From Acridotheres tristis (taxonomy: Eukaryota > Chordata > Aves > Passeriformes > Sturnidae): a stretch of 64,000 nt of DNA. The notes beneath the pieces are model-generated. The model made no database searches and was not told the DNA's origin. It saw only the letters and a program-made list of their open reading frames with translations. This document shows positions 12,701-25,612 of this stretch, one piece after another (within the stretch, counting starts at the first letter, position 1; each line of letters starts with the position of its first letter). The position numbers and the translations under genes are program-made. The DNA lies in contig CM072894.1 in assembly GCA_037013685.1 (NCBI GenBank), positions 4,156,841 to 4,220,840 on the forward strand. Reading direction: 5' to 3'.

Positions 12701-15499
12701 AGGGAATAGCAGGATTGATTCTCAGCTGTGACCTTCCAGCTGCCTGCTCTGCCTCTCACCTCTCAGAGCTCTCTCCTACAGTCCTGGGGATGTTCTCCTC
12801 ACAAGTCTCACTCACAGCACCCAGGGCTTCCACATGAAGACTGTGATTCAGAAAGAAACTGCTCAGATAAAAGTCCTGGTGTCTAAGCAGCTCAACACAC
12901 CATGCTGTAATGGAAATCTTCCCACTCACCACCAGCCCAGATCAGAGACTCTGGACAGAAGCACCTGGCAGAAAAGAAATTAAGTAGTGTCTAAAAGCTA
13001 ATTGATCAATTATTTAGACAACTTAAACTCTTTTAAAGGATGAAAATGTACCTACTTTCACTGACATCCAGGTTCTGGTATTGTATCATGTCTGCAACAC
13101 TCCAAGTCTGCAAGGACCCAAAGACATGTTTTTGCTGTCCCAATGACTGGCACCATCACAACGTTTGGCAAAATCATGCTGAAGACTCTGATTTTTCCCA
13201 TTCTGCTCAGTTAGAGAGCTTATGGGTTAAGAGGAAATCCTCCAGCTGTGTAAGTACAAAAAAGGACCACAGCAGTGTGAAAGAAGACACAATCACCCAC
13301 CTTGCTCCAGGCTTTAGTCTGCAGCCAGCCTGCTGGCTAACATATGAAGAGATTCTTTTGAATGTCCAGCTGTGCCAGACATGAAAAAATGACCCGAAGG
13401 ATATTTTTGTGCTAATTCCCTTACTCATTTACATTCTTTCTCCTAACCTTTCCTTACACTTGGTTATTCTGATATGTTTTTCAAATGTGTTACAATTAAC
13501 AATATTTTCTCCTACACTCCCACCAATTTTTTTTTCTGTCTTTTCTACCTTACTATACTTTGTAAGGGAAGGGTTTCCCTGGAAGTATTGTCCAGATCTA
13601 ATAAGCTAGAGACTCAAATATTCTTATGAATACTTACCTCCTCCAGGGTTGCAGGAGATTCTGATTTCACTGAGGGAGAGGGGCTATTCTGAACATGAAC
13701 AGACCAAAATAATTAATTCATGGCCATCCCAATTATCCTCAATTTCCACAGTTCCCTACTCCAGCTGATTTCATTTCTCCTGGTGCCCTGTGGCACTGGA
13801 AGGAGGGAAGCTGGTTTCAGGGGTGTGAAAGATGAGGTGGGCATTCCCCACCTCCAGGACAAGCCACACTTTGCCAGGCTCCTGTTCCCACTGCAGGGCA
13901 GTGACACCTCTGCCATTTGCCCTTTCCAAGAGGATGGCAGGTTACAAACCTTCTCAAAACACCTGACAGCAGTCTGACCCAGCTTTCCCCGTCTGACAAA
14001 GAAAGAAATCAAGATACACTTCTTTCACCTTCGCTACTTGTGATGGAGGTTACCCTGCCTGTCTCTCTCCCCACCAAGAAAACAACACATTTCCAAACCC
14101 AGGCAATGACAGGCTGCAGAATGTAGATTCAGCAAATTCTGCAATATATCTTGACTTACACATCTGCATAATGGTACTCCTCCTCTCAGGAAAAGATTCT
14201 GATTGCCCAGATCAATCTATTCACAAAGGTGAAGAGAACTTCCTTTTAGCCCTTTAACAAAATAATCTCGGTCATCACAAGATCAGCAGCAGGCATGGGT
14301 TCATTCCTTGCAAATTTGCAGAGTTTGCCTTTTTTTTTTTTCCCTTGTGTGGTTTGCTTTAAACCTTACTTATATAAGGCTTATTTATCACAGCCACACG
14401 GTCTAATTCATGTATATGTATTTAGTATAAAAGCATTTGAATTAATGTTCCCAGCTTATTTACTTTGAAGGACTGAATGCCCCCTCAGGAAGACATATTG
14501 ATCTTAAAGGAGGCCATTCTCTGATGAACACTGGTTCCTGCAATATTTATGGCATCTGAAGCCTTTTCTCTCCTCTTGATCTTTTGAAAAGAGATCCCAA
14601 AGGAGAGTGACAAAGCCTGGAGCGTGGAGGAGGGAGAAGAAGTACAAGAGGGGTCCCTTTGCTCCGAGTACAACATCAAAATGTAAACAGGAAGGTGATC
14701 AAGGACTGTGGTCGTTTATAAATTAAGCATTTAAAATGTATATTAATAAATATGAGAGGAAAAAACCCATTGAGCCGATTTTGTAGAAAATGTTAAAATG
14801 GAGAAAAAAATAAAGACCTGCAGCCTTGTTAAATTTTGAAGCTTAGTTCTGTAATTTAGGGCACATCAACTGCAGTTTTGAGGCCAGCCAGAAGAACTTA
14901 TGTCAGTGGAAACATCAGAAAGCAACTAATGCACAGTCTAGCACTTGCCATCTTTTTAATTACTCCACATGGCCATATTTCTTATTAAAAATAAAATATT
15001 AAATAGTTTTCTGGCTTCTTCAGAACTGAGTTTGCACTCCATATGAGCTGAGAGACAGAGGAATGCACACTTGATATCCATGTGATTTTCTCTCTCCTCC
15101 TATATCCTGAAGGGAAATCACAGCTCCTGGCTTGGTTTGTGTTTTCATGGCATAGTAAGGAACAGAAAAGGCAAAGCACCAGCTGAAAGATCTAAAGGCC
15201 AGATCCAGCACTCTAAAGGTTGAGTCGAAATATGTCACTGAGCCACTGTTTTGTCCACACTCATTTACTGTCTCAAGCACTCTACTTCCTCACCATTAAC
15301 AGAAGGAATGTCTTCTCCTTTTTTTCCTGAAGTTATAACTCACCAGGAGCAGGGGTCTCTGCCCCCGTGGATGAAGAGCCAAGGCAGGGAACAAGCACTT
15401 CTGCTGCCGGGGTGGCCCCCACAGCCTGGGGGAGCTGCCTCCACTCTTGCTTCATTATGGGCTGGATGCAATCCTGGCGCTGAGCCAGCTCATCCACAC
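9755..15499. other. Intergenic, no gene supported
   Basis: About 5.7 kb of unique, mostly AT-rich sequence. No transposon, exon or RNA gene recognised. Confidence 0.6.
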
Positions 15500-16689
15500 A
15501 CGTTCTATAGGGATAACAGCACGTTATCCATGTATAACATACATGTTCTATAGGGATAACAGCATGTTATCCATGTATAACATACATGTTACATAGGATA
15601 ACACATTATCCATGTATAACATACATGTTACATAGGATAACACGTTATCCATGTATAGCATACATGTTCTATAGGGATAACAGCACATTATCCATGTATA
15701 ACATACATGTTCTATAGGGATAACAGCACGTTATCCATGTATAACATACATGTTACATAGGATAACACATTATCCATGTATAACATACATGTTACATAGG
15801 GATAACAGCACGTTATCCATGTATAACATACATGTTACATAGGATAACAGCACGTTATCCATGTATAACATACATGTTCTATAGGGATAACAGCACATTA
15901 TCCATGTATAACATACACATTCTATAGGGATAACAGCACGTTATCCATGTATAACATACATGTTACATAGGATAACAGCACGTTATCCATGTATAACATA
16001 CATGTTCTATAGGGATAACAGCACATTATCCATGTATAACATACACATTCTATAGGGATAACAGCACGTTATCCATGTATAACATACATGTTCTATAGGG
16101 ATAACAGCACGTTATCCATGTATAACATACATGTTACATAGGATAACACATTATCCATGTATAACATACATGTTCTATAGGGATAGCAGCACGTTATCCA
16201 TGTATCACATACATGTTCTATAGGGATAACAGCACGTTATCCATGTATAACATACATGTTCTATAGGGATAACAGCACGTTATCCATGTATAACATACAT
16301 GTTACATTGGATAACACATTATCCATGTATAACATACATGTTACATAGGATAACAGCACGTTATCCATGTATAACATACATGTTACATAGGATAACACGT
16401 TATCCATGTATAACATACATGTTTTGTAGGGATAACAGCACGTTATCCGTGTATAACATACATGTTCTATAGGGATAGCAGCACGTTATCCATGTATCAC
16501 ATACATGTTCTATAGGGATAACAGCACATTATCCATGTATAATATACACGTTCTATAGGGATAACAGCACATTATCCATGTATCACATAGATGTTCTATA
16601 GGGATAACAGCACGTTATCCATGTATAACATACACATTCTATAGGGATAGCAGCACGTTATCCATGTATCACATACATGTTCTATAGGG
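15500..16689. repeat. Minisatellite, about 28 copies of a 39-43-bp unit made of two hairpins
   Basis: The long unit reads TGTTCTATAGGGATAACAGC, ACGTTATCCATGTATAACAT, ACA (43 bases). Shorter forms begin TGTTACATAGGATAAC and lose the AGC spacer (about 39 bases). I counted about 28 full units and one partial. Each unit carries two inverted repeats: GGATAAC-AGCAC-GTTATCC (7-base arms) and CATGTAT-AAC-ATACATG (7-base arms). Units differ by recurring variants: TTCTATAGGG or TTACATAGG, ACGTT or ACATT, GGATAAC or GGATAGC, TATAACAT or TATCACAT. The array starts and stops abruptly in unique DNA. Confidence 0.97.
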
Positions 16690-19156
16690 CTGCAGCTACA
16701 TAAGTGTGTCTGCAGAGGGCAAGCTCTGCTGCTCTGCCACCAGCCTTGCCTGTCACAATCCCATATGGGACATGGGAGTGCATCTGCAAAGAAGAATAAG
16801 CAGATGATTCATTTCCACAGCTCTGTTGAATGGATGAGCCCTGAGCTGTGCCTGCCTCCCACCCTTCCCTTAACTGAGAATTTATTTTTCACAGAAGTCC
16901 ATGGGAATATCAGAAACCAAGGCTGATCCATGGATGGGAAAAGATGAGGCCAGGGGCCAAGGTCCCACTGTAAAATGTGCCATTTTCAGTCAGAGGGGTG
17001 TGTTGGCTAAAAAAGAATTTGATGGGAGATTACGCTAAACCAAATTATTCATAAGTGTAATATGGTGGAAAAGGCAAATATTCAAGAAAAAAAAAAAAGG
17101 ATTAAAAAGCATTAGTTTTGAAACAGGTCTGGGAACTTTGAGTCTTCAAAAGCAACCTGCATCTGATTCTTCCTTGTAGGGACAGGGGATGAAGATGGGA
17201 TGTCCAAATGGAACAATAAGAGGATGACAAGGTTTTGAAGATCTAGTGTAGAATAAAGAAGTTGATGATGGCACACAGGCTCTTCTTTGCCTCTTTTCCA
17301 ACCAACACCCAACACCCAGGAGCTGTACCTGCCTGCTCCAAAGATTGTCCCAGTAGATTTACCCAGTGGAACAGATTGCCCCAAGGTATTGTTGAGGCCA
17401 ATGGCAAAAACTTTTTAGGAAGTTGTGACAAACCTATTGGACACTTCTGTGGGTGATTGCAGCTTGTGTGCACTCGCAGCAATATATATCCTCAGCTATA
17501 AACCTTCAGGTGAGTCTTACTAAGGAAATCCCTCTAATTAGATACCCAGAGGTGTCATTTGTCACATGTCCTCCATTTCCACAGCTGCACCCACCAGCCC
17601 CCACAGAGAGGGCAGTAAAATGTGTCCCCAAGTCCTGTCTGCATGAAGGGTTCCTCTCAGCTGGGCAGAACAACACAGATCTGTGTGTCTGAAGATCAAG
17701 GGGGAATGGCAAAAAGCAGAAGGTGTAGGAGCAAAGACTGATGCCTGTCAAAGTCAGCACAGACACCCTCCCTGATTTTGGCAGAGCTGGGATTTCTGCA
17801 TTCATCTTGTTTCAATGTCAACATGAGGGGAAGTGTAGAAACGTGTTGTCAAGAATCTTACTGGAGGAATTAAAATAGCCAATTTCAGGTTAGTTTTTTG
17901 TTTAGTTACTTGTGGCATCCTGTCACCAAAGGGCTCTCCTGGCTGTATAAAGCACTTCCTTGGCTTAGTCACGTGGAAGATAGATGTGGGAGCATTTCTC
18001 TCATCAAAATGTTTGTTTTAAGGGGAGATCAGAAAACTGAACTGTGGCAGAGGCTCAGGAGGAGTGATGGGAAAAGGAGTGTTTACCAAATAGTTCAGCA
18101 TTGGAGAGATAAACGGACATTTGAGCTCATTTCACTACATAATGTTATTAGTTATATGAAATTAGACTGTCAAATACAGCTCTATAAAATGCAAGGGGAA
18201 AGCAAGAGGGCAAAAAGGAGAATGAACACACAGGGGACAAATCACTGTCACTCACAAAGAAGTGCCTGGCAGACTAAGAATTAAGTTCACTCCTCAGGGC
18301 AAGCCATCCCCAGCTGTTATATAAATACATTTTAATGCCCCTGTCAAGAGTACAGCAAGAAAAAGCCAGCATTCCCCAACACAGTGTGTCAGGTGTTCTC
18401 TGTCATTCACAGAGCTTCAAAGAGCCACATTTATATTGCAGTTTTGTCACTCCTCCCTGTAGCAGTGCTCAGGCAGCAGCTCTGGGTAGGATGGAGTAGG
18501 CAGTGACTGTGGGGATCAGCCAGGCACAGGGCAGCAGCAGTAGCTGGGTCCCAATCCCCAGAGTATGCAGTAACCTCTTCTTCCCATTTGTCCAGGTCCT
18601 ACTGCCTTCCTTCCCTAAGCTGCAGCTTGGTTACAAACAATTTTGGGGTGACTGTGAGCTACACTGGAGTCAATCTCTGATAAAGCTACTACTTTATTTT
18701 TCATTTTGAAGAGCCCTGCAGCACTTTCTTCAGAAATAAATGCCAGGAGGGGACTTTTCCCCTTGCCATCACACAGCTGACAGTGCTACAGCTGTCAGTC
18801 CTAAACACCTTCTCCAGCAAAATCAGAATCATTACTCCAAAATTGGCTCTATTTGAGATGAGCAGCTCTCAGACACAGCTCCATCAGCTCAAGAGGAGCA
18901 CAATCACATCCCACCTTGTAAATGCACTTTTGGATCTCTACTGCCTTTCCCTCTGAAATATGAGTTTGGCCTGAGCTAGTCTGTGATCTCTGAGCAGGTG
19001 GGAAATGCGTGGTGTTTAGCAGTTTCAAATGCAAGCATTTTCATGGGGGCTAATGCAAGGCAACCCATGGCCACTGCAATCCAAAGACCCGGGCTTACAG
19101 GGAGAGACAGGTTCTGTGCCTACCCTTTGGGCACTGTCTTAGGCTGCAATACAGGA
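16690..19156. other. Intergenic, no gene supported
   Basis: Unique sequence of about 2.5 kb. No repeats or exons recognised. Confidence 0.6.
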
Positions 19157-19828
19157 TGTGACCAAAAGTTTGTATTCTATCACCATCTATTAGAAACCAG
19201 GTGGGGCAGTGTTCTTTATCTTTTCCACAACCCATCCTTCCTGCAGGGAGATCTCTCCTGTTAATGGCCATTGAGTCCCAGTGCCTGACTGATAAAATTC
19301 CATCATCCCATCGGGTCCCAGTGCATGACTGATAAAATTCCATCATCCCATCGAGAGATGCTCCAGGCAGGGGTAGGAGCTAAGCATTTCCTACCTAGAT
19401 AAAATCCGAAATTTGGAACATCAGAGCAGCCTTTTTACACTGGATTCCAAAGAAAAACCAGACCCTTCTACATCATCACTGAACCTTTGGAGGAAAACTG
19501 CACCTTCTACAGGAGCACTGCTCCACCAGAACCACATCTGTCACTGCAGGAGGATGCAGCCACCATTTAATGGCACTGCTACCAACACCCTGACTGACTG
19601 ATGGGGTGTCAGGTTGGATTCTGACTCTGGCAGTGTTTTGGATTTGTTTTGTATTACTGTATTTCTATTTTAATTTTTCCTAGTAAAGAACTGTTATTCC
19701 CATATATTTGCCTGAGAGCCCCTTAATTTCAAAATTATAATAATTTGGCAGGAGGGCGTTTACATTTTCCATTTCAATGAAAGGCTCCTGCCTTTCTTAG
19801 CAGACACCCATCTTTCAAACCAAAACCA
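19157..19828 (+). mobile_element. Solo LTR (about 670 bp) of an endogenous retrovirus-type family
   Basis: Begins TGTGACCAAAAGTTTGTATT and ends TTTCAAACCAAAACCA. Landmarks in order are GGGAGATCTCTCCTGTTAAT, GATAAAATTCCATCATCCCA, ACCAACACCCTGACTGACTG, TGTCAGGTTGGATTCTGACT, AGTAAAGAACTGTTATTCCC, GCCTGAGAGCCCCTTAATTT and TAGCAGACACCC. Three further copies in the window share the last third. I recall the sequence from songbird genomes as a very common LTR but cannot name the exact subfamily. No perfect target duplication was found, so the ends may be off by a few bases. An internal 40-bp block is duplicated. Confidence 0.75.
19275..19354 (+). repeat. 40-bp tandem duplication inside the LTR
   Basis: The block GTCCCAGTGC...CCATCATCCCATCG occurs at 19275-19314 and again at 19315-19354 with one difference in the part GTGCCTG/GTGCATG. 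It is a local duplication in the LTR's first third (U3 region). Confidence 0.9.
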
Positions 19829-21039
19829 GGTACAAATCAATAATTTGTTCTCTTCTTGGCATCAGAGCAGTGGAGGACATGGAACACCCATCCCTGTACC
19901 CCCAAGTTGTACCAGTACAAGAGTTTGCAAAGCTTTGCTTTAGCCAGAACACTGAAACAAAACAAAATCACAAAACCACCGAGCTTGGGAAAGTCACTGA
20001 AACCCTTGTCACGGCACTGACTGGAGAGTGTAGCCCCAACAATTACTCAGGTAACATCAAGCAGGAGGTAGTAAACATCACTTTTACTGCCAGACAAAGG
20101 CAGCATCAGCACAAGGCACAGACTCAGAGCCACAGCCCATTCCTTGGCAGGCAGGTGTTGCCAAGGTCCCACTAAATCACTGCTGAAGGTGATATTAATG
20201 TTTGCTGCTGCTCTTGCATTGTGACTTCTGTTGCTTTGCTGAAGTATCTGGCCAGGTACAGACTGGCATCACCTGCTTCAAAGATGGACAACAATACCAG
20301 CTACTGACCCAATCCACAGGGCTGAGGGACAGAGGCATCCTTTTGAATCAGAAAGGTTTTGCTTCTATGATTTGTTTCATTCTCATTTTGTTTCTAAATG
20401 GCTCTTGGTTTCCTGCAATCGCTTCAGCAATAGCTCATGCACAGTTACATGCCAAGCTCCCACAAAACACGTTGGGAAGAGCTATTTCCCTGGGCTCAGC
20501 AGCCCTGGAAGGGAAGCATCTGCTGCTGGGTGCTGTGCTCATCCCCCAGTGATGCATGGGCCTGTCTGAGCGTGGGCTGCGCTTCAGTGCTCACCCCTTC
20601 CATCAGCACCACTGTAGCAGCAGCTCTTTAAAAGACAACGTGGGATCTCATATTTCTGGGAGCACATGCATGAGATTTACAGCCTTGTAGCCAGCAGCAC
20701 CACAGCCTGGATTACTTAATCCATCATTTCCAGGAGGGGAAGGCGGCTGCTGAGGCGGAGGGAGGTTTCAGTCGGGTGAGACTTGGTCATTATATGAGCA
20801 ACTGCTTCAGACAGCACACAAAGCTTTGGCCAGGAGCAAAACTGCAAACTTGAGGCCTCATCCTGTCCCTTCCTTACCTACACATAGCCAAAGACTTCCA
20901 TCAGAAATACCACACCAGTGATTCCACACAAGGCACACAGGTACCTGCTGAGTTGGCCTTATCTTCCTGAACTACGGGACCAAAGTCCCATGTTACAAAA
21001 GGGAAGATTTCCTGATTTTCTCAACCACATGCCATTTTA
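19829..21039. other. Intergenic, no gene supported
   Basis: 1.2 kb of unique sequence. The stretch at 20200-20640 is GC-richer, with overlapping open frames but no domain. Confidence 0.55.
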
Positions 21040-21262
21040 CAATCATAGAAACATAGAATCATTTAGGTTGCAAAAACCCTCTAAGGCCAACAAGTCCAAC
21101 CATTCCCCCAGCATTGCCAAGTCCACCACTAAACCATGTCCCCAAGTGCTACATCAACACAGCTTTTAAATCCCTCCAGAGGTGGTTACACCAGTACTGT
21201 GCCAGGGCTTGATAATCCTTTCAGTGAAGAAATTTTTCCTAATATCCAGTCTAAAATAGCCA
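21040..21262 (-). mobile_element. CR1 LINE 3' fragment, reverse orientation
   Basis: ATCATAGAAACATAGAATCA is the tail in reverse. It is followed by AAGTCCAACCATTCCCCCAG, CACCACTAAACCATGTCCCC, CAGCTTTTAAATCCCTCCAG and TGAAGAAATTTTTCCTAATA with TCCAGTCTAAA. All are CR1 3'-region landmarks. The flanking block after about 21265 is no longer similar. Confidence 0.9.
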
Positions 21263-24237
21263 CCACTGATGACGGCATAACAGCCTAAATTATTTCAAAT
21301 TGCATCTTAATTTGCTATGAATATTAACCAGCAGCACAATGAGAGGAAGAAAAGTGTTTTCTAGAGATATTTTCACTTGAGAGACCTGGCCATAAGGCTG
21401 TTGAAATGTAGGATGGAGTGAAGAAAGGGAGAGAGATCATGATTAGCCTGACTCTGTCTGTATCCTTAAGCATATCAATGAAGAACTTAATGGAATCATA
21501 ATGAACATGTTCTTGGGTACATGTGCTTTTCCAGCAGGCCTTGCAGCTCTTGTGTAAGACAGAGAGCTCCATCTCCTGGGATATAGCTCAGTCCCTGGAA
21601 CATTAACAGAGACCTTGAAAGGGCTCATCTTTGTATTCTATGTTTTTCCCCAGTGTTGAAGAATCCCCTGTGAAAGTATTCATTAATTGTGTGGGAGTAG
21701 GGGGAAGGAGAACATATTTTACTTTTTAGACTGCAGCCTTTTGGAAATGTCTAACACCACAATGCCAACAACCAGCTTGCAGGCTTGGGGTTTAGAAAGA
21801 CCATAATTCATTGGTTCATTCCAGTGGACTCTAATTTTTGTCCCTGGATTTCCCACTCCTGAGGGCACTGTTAGGCAGCCAAATCACTCTCCTTTCCCTG
21901 AAGGAAGTCAGCACTATGTGAGCTGGTACTTCTGCTCCCAGGGAAGCTCCCCTTTGGGTCTCTGCTCAGACTGGGGTAATGGTGGGGTTTCTCACAGAAA
22001 ATTAGAAAAAAAGCAGGTAGATGGCAAACTGGAAGCTTCTTGGACTTTAGGGTTTTATCACTTATGCTGCAAGTCACTTGGCTCCTGAATCTGGGAATTG
22101 ATGCAAGGCTCACATTAAAAACACAGGGTTTGGTCAAGAATTGTTGGCTGAAATCGCAATATTAATCCAAATATGCAGGTCATATAAATGTGAAAGTCAA
22201 AATAATTTAAGAAAATACATTACAAGAGTTAAAATCAAAAATTTATTACAAACTACGGAAATGGTCTAAAATTACTCGCTGCAAGTACTTGTAATGAAAT
22301 AATGACAAATAAAGGTGCAGCTCTTTTTATTAGGCAATATTATTGGGTCCTTATGAGGACAGTGTCTAGCAGCTTTAGTTAGGGCAGGACTCAGTTCAAG
22401 GCATGCACATTGCACAGGGCACATAAATTCCCCCTGCAGACTGTATCTTTGGAGGCATGGCCTGCAGGGCTTTGCCAAGGAAAGTCTGCTGATCAGTGCT
22501 GCTAAGTGTGCACATTCTGCCACTCAGGAGGCACAGTTTAGCCCAGAGCTGTGCCTCTCCAGCCACTCACTGGGGCTGCCTTTCTGTGTTTAGAGACCTG
22601 GGCTGCAGTGTGTCAGCCCACGCTGGAGCTGATGGATGAGCTAAGGCTCAAGGCTGGAGGACATTAAAAGGCAAATCATAAAAAAAATAAAATCACTCTA
22701 TAGCTTCTATAACTTTACAATAAAAATGGGCATATCAAGGAGATTCAGAAGAGATTGCTACTTTGTTCTAAACCAAGTCTGAAATTAGGTAGAATTTATC
22801 AGGCAGCTTTTAATAATAACAATAAATGCTGATGTCGCTATTACATCGGGTCTCTCACCTATTGTTCAGAATAGAAAACATAAGCTTATCTACAGTGTAT
22901 CTTTGCCTTTGTTTTTTTATTTTCACTCTTTTCTCTTTGCTTTGAACAATTAAATGATGTTATAGACAATGCCCTCTTTATACAGGTACCCCACAAGTGG
23001 AGTGGTGGTGCTCTGAACTTGGCCAAAATAAGCCATTGCATTTTATGCTGCAGAGGGCTCCTCAGCTCATGCCAACACGGGGCAGTGACATGCTTCAGTG
23101 ACAGAAATTGCCCTTAAACAATCTTAACTATCTGGGGAAGGGGAGCAGAAGGTAAGAGGAAAGTGTGCCAATGTGCAAGAAAACAAATTTATTATCTTTC
23201 TCAACTTACCATATCTCCAACAGCTAATGAACAGCTTGCTGTTTTCTTCTGTTGGAGTTATATCTTTAGTGGGATAAGAATTGATGTCTACCCACTTACT
23301 AAGCAATATTTTAAAAATGTGAACTCCTCTTTCTCATTTCAGAGACAAGGAGGGTAGAATAGATGAGCTCCAGAGTGAGGTTTTCCCAAAGTTCTCACCA
23401 TTGTCACCTCCCTGCTCTGGGTAGTGAAGTCACAGCTGATCCCTGATCTGTGCATGGCTGCTTCTTTCTGGAACATGTCAGGGTCTTTTATGGATGAGGA
23501 AAGGAAGGAGCATATCCAACTACACAGCAAGGTGAAATGCTATCTGGCAGCAACATTAATTTGGTCAAGACCATTCCAGCTAATGTGGATTCCTAATGAC
23601 TCCTAGTGTCCACACAGGAAGAGTCACCCTTTAATTTCAAGGGCCTGTTCAAGATGATTCTTGGCAGTCAAGCATATGGAACTCACTCCAGGCAGAAGCA
23701 TCCCCTTGCCAGTGTCACCAAAACTGTGGGAAAAACAAAACCCTCCAACAGCATTTTTAGTGTTAGAGAATCAAGGCATTTCTTTATTCCTGCCAGGATG
23801 TTGTTCTGGCCAGGATGTACAATAGAAATAATTTTATCCACACATAGCTCAGGTGTGCAGAGAAATTCATTCCACGACACATGGGTTTTATTCGATTTTT
23901 CAGACACTTATACAGTCAAACCCCAAGAAATTAATTTGTTCAGTGTTCACTGGTCCCAAGTTATGCAGTTCTCAGTATTTGGTTTCCTATTGGATACGGA
24001 TTTCTTTGCCTCCAATGCTAATTATGTCCTCATTCTTATCTTTTTTTCCCAAACCAGATGTCTCCAGCTATGCCAGGGGTTGATGGTGGTTAATGGTTGT
24101 TGATGTTCATTATTTTTTGTGTACCTTCTGAGCTACTCCCAGTGTGTTGAGACCTCAAACTCATCAGACATCTCCTGGTGGAACAATACCCTGGAAAGAA
24201 ATTTCAATTCCCTTCTCCGGGACCAAAGGCACACAAA
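21263..24237. other. Intergenic, no gene supported
   Basis: Unique AT-rich sequence of about 3 kb. A 165-codon open frame at 23606-24103 has no domain and is probably chance. Confidence 0.6.
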
Positions 24238-24296
24238 GATTGGACTTGATGATCTCAAAGGTCTTTTCCAACCTAGTTAATTCTGTGATTCTGTGA
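24238..24296 (+). mobile_element. CR1 LINE 3' terminus
   Basis: GATTGGACTTGATGATCTCA, AAGGTCTTTTCCAACCTAGT and the tandem tail ATTCTGTGATTCTGTGA at 24280-24296. The octamer-type tail is diagnostic for avian CR1. The element may begin further left, where the sequence is no longer recognisable. Confidence 0.9.
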
Positions 24297-24593
24297 AAGC
24301 TGATTAAAGTTACATTAAAAAAAATTAAATTTCATATGATCTCGAACACCAGAACTCAGACTGAGATTTCAGGAGAACCAGGTCTGCTGAGAATCCCAGA
24401 TGTCTGGCACATGGGGACAGAGCAGGGGTGTGTCTTAGTCCCTGTCTCTTGTCCTTCTCATAAGGTGCACTGCTCCAGAGCAAGGTGGCACTGCCCCCAC
24501 ACTGGCCTTTGGCACCTGTGCACCACGATGGCCAGGGAGAGTGGAGGTGGGGAGGGAACAAAACCATGCAGAGTCTGCCACCACACCTCTGCA

Positions 24594-24706
24594 TGAAAGC
24601 CCCATAATTTCAAAGTGATAATAATTTGGAGGGAAGGGGGGGATCACATTTTCCATTCCAAAGGAGGTTCCTGCCTTCCTTGGCAGACACCAGTCTTTCA
24701 AACCAA
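24594..24706 (+). mobile_element. LTR 3'-end fragment (same superfamily as 19.2 kb)
   Basis: AAAGCCCCATAATTTCAAAG, TGATAATAATTTGGAGGGA, CACATTTTCCATTCCAAAGG, TTCCTGCCTTCCTTGGCAGA and TTTCAAACCAAG match the terminal 110 bases of the LTR at 19157-19828. The upstream part of the LTR is missing; the 250 bases before it are unrelated. Confidence 0.75.
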
Positions 24707-25612
24707 GTAGTGTTTAACAAACAACATTAAAATATTATCATACAAGGTCATTACTTTCAGACTAGAAGGAAAAGGAAGAGGTTAATTGGCTAGAAATTAA
24801 TAAACAAAACAAAAAACAAACAACAATACAACCATGACCTAGAAGTGGGTAAAGCCAAGTGCAATCCTGAGTTGGAAAATGTGGATTTAGAGCAAACGTT
24901 TAAACTAATGTGTTTAAATTAATACGCATGAAACAAGTGTTTAAATGAATAGTGAAATCCTTTCACCCCATTCTTAAATAAATTGCAAGACTTTTTCAAA
25001 ACAAGGAGATGTGAATATTGGTAATATAGGTAAACATGTCTCCAACAAGGAGCCCCTGTGGGTTTAGTCAGCATGGGCAGTCTGTTATGTGGTAGCCTTA
25101 AATATGAATAGAGCAGCTCCTTTACTCTCTTGACTTGCACAATCCATCAGTGTCTGCACAACCCTGGCTCCCTGTGGGCTTCTACCACAGCTCATTTCTC
25201 ATGGCACCAGTTAGTGCTTCAAACACACCACCAGGAATGAAAAATGGATAAAGGAATTGGATTTGCCAGTGCTTCTCATGCCAGGCAAAAGAATAGGAAA
25301 GAGGAAGGAAGGGAAAACCTTCCTCCATTGTCAGGGTGTTTGCTGGAGGAGAGAGGAGCCAATATGTCTCTTTTTATTTCCTTGGGAAGGAGGGAGTTAA
25401 GGGGGAGAGCTGGTGCCAAGACACTGTGTGGAAGGGGATCCCTGCTAATGTGAGGTTGGAATTACTGCTGCACTGCCTTGCCAATGCCCCCAACACTTCC
25501 TACCTGCAGAGACAGAACCAAACCACCTGAGATGGAGTCTAATTGAATTACTGTGTGCTTTCTGAAATATAAGTGCATCATAAGATTTTAACAGCACATC
25601 TTGATGTCTCAG
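24707..25612. other. Intergenic, no gene supported
   Basis: About 0.9 kb of unique sequence between an LTR fragment and a CR1 fragment. Confidence 0.55.

Noticed and set aside
15509..15522. TAGGGATAACAG resembles the start of the I-SceI homing endonuclease site
   Set aside because: Only the first 12 of 18 bases match; the remaining bases differ in all units. Coincidence.
15500..16689. Repeats with regular spacing that could suggest a CRISPR array
   Set aside because: There are no unique spacers: the whole 39-43-bp unit repeats. The surroundings are vertebrate intergenic DNA with no cas genes.
23606..24103. 165-codon plus-strand frame
   Set aside because: No domain, and overlapped by open frames in other phases on both strands; treated as chance.
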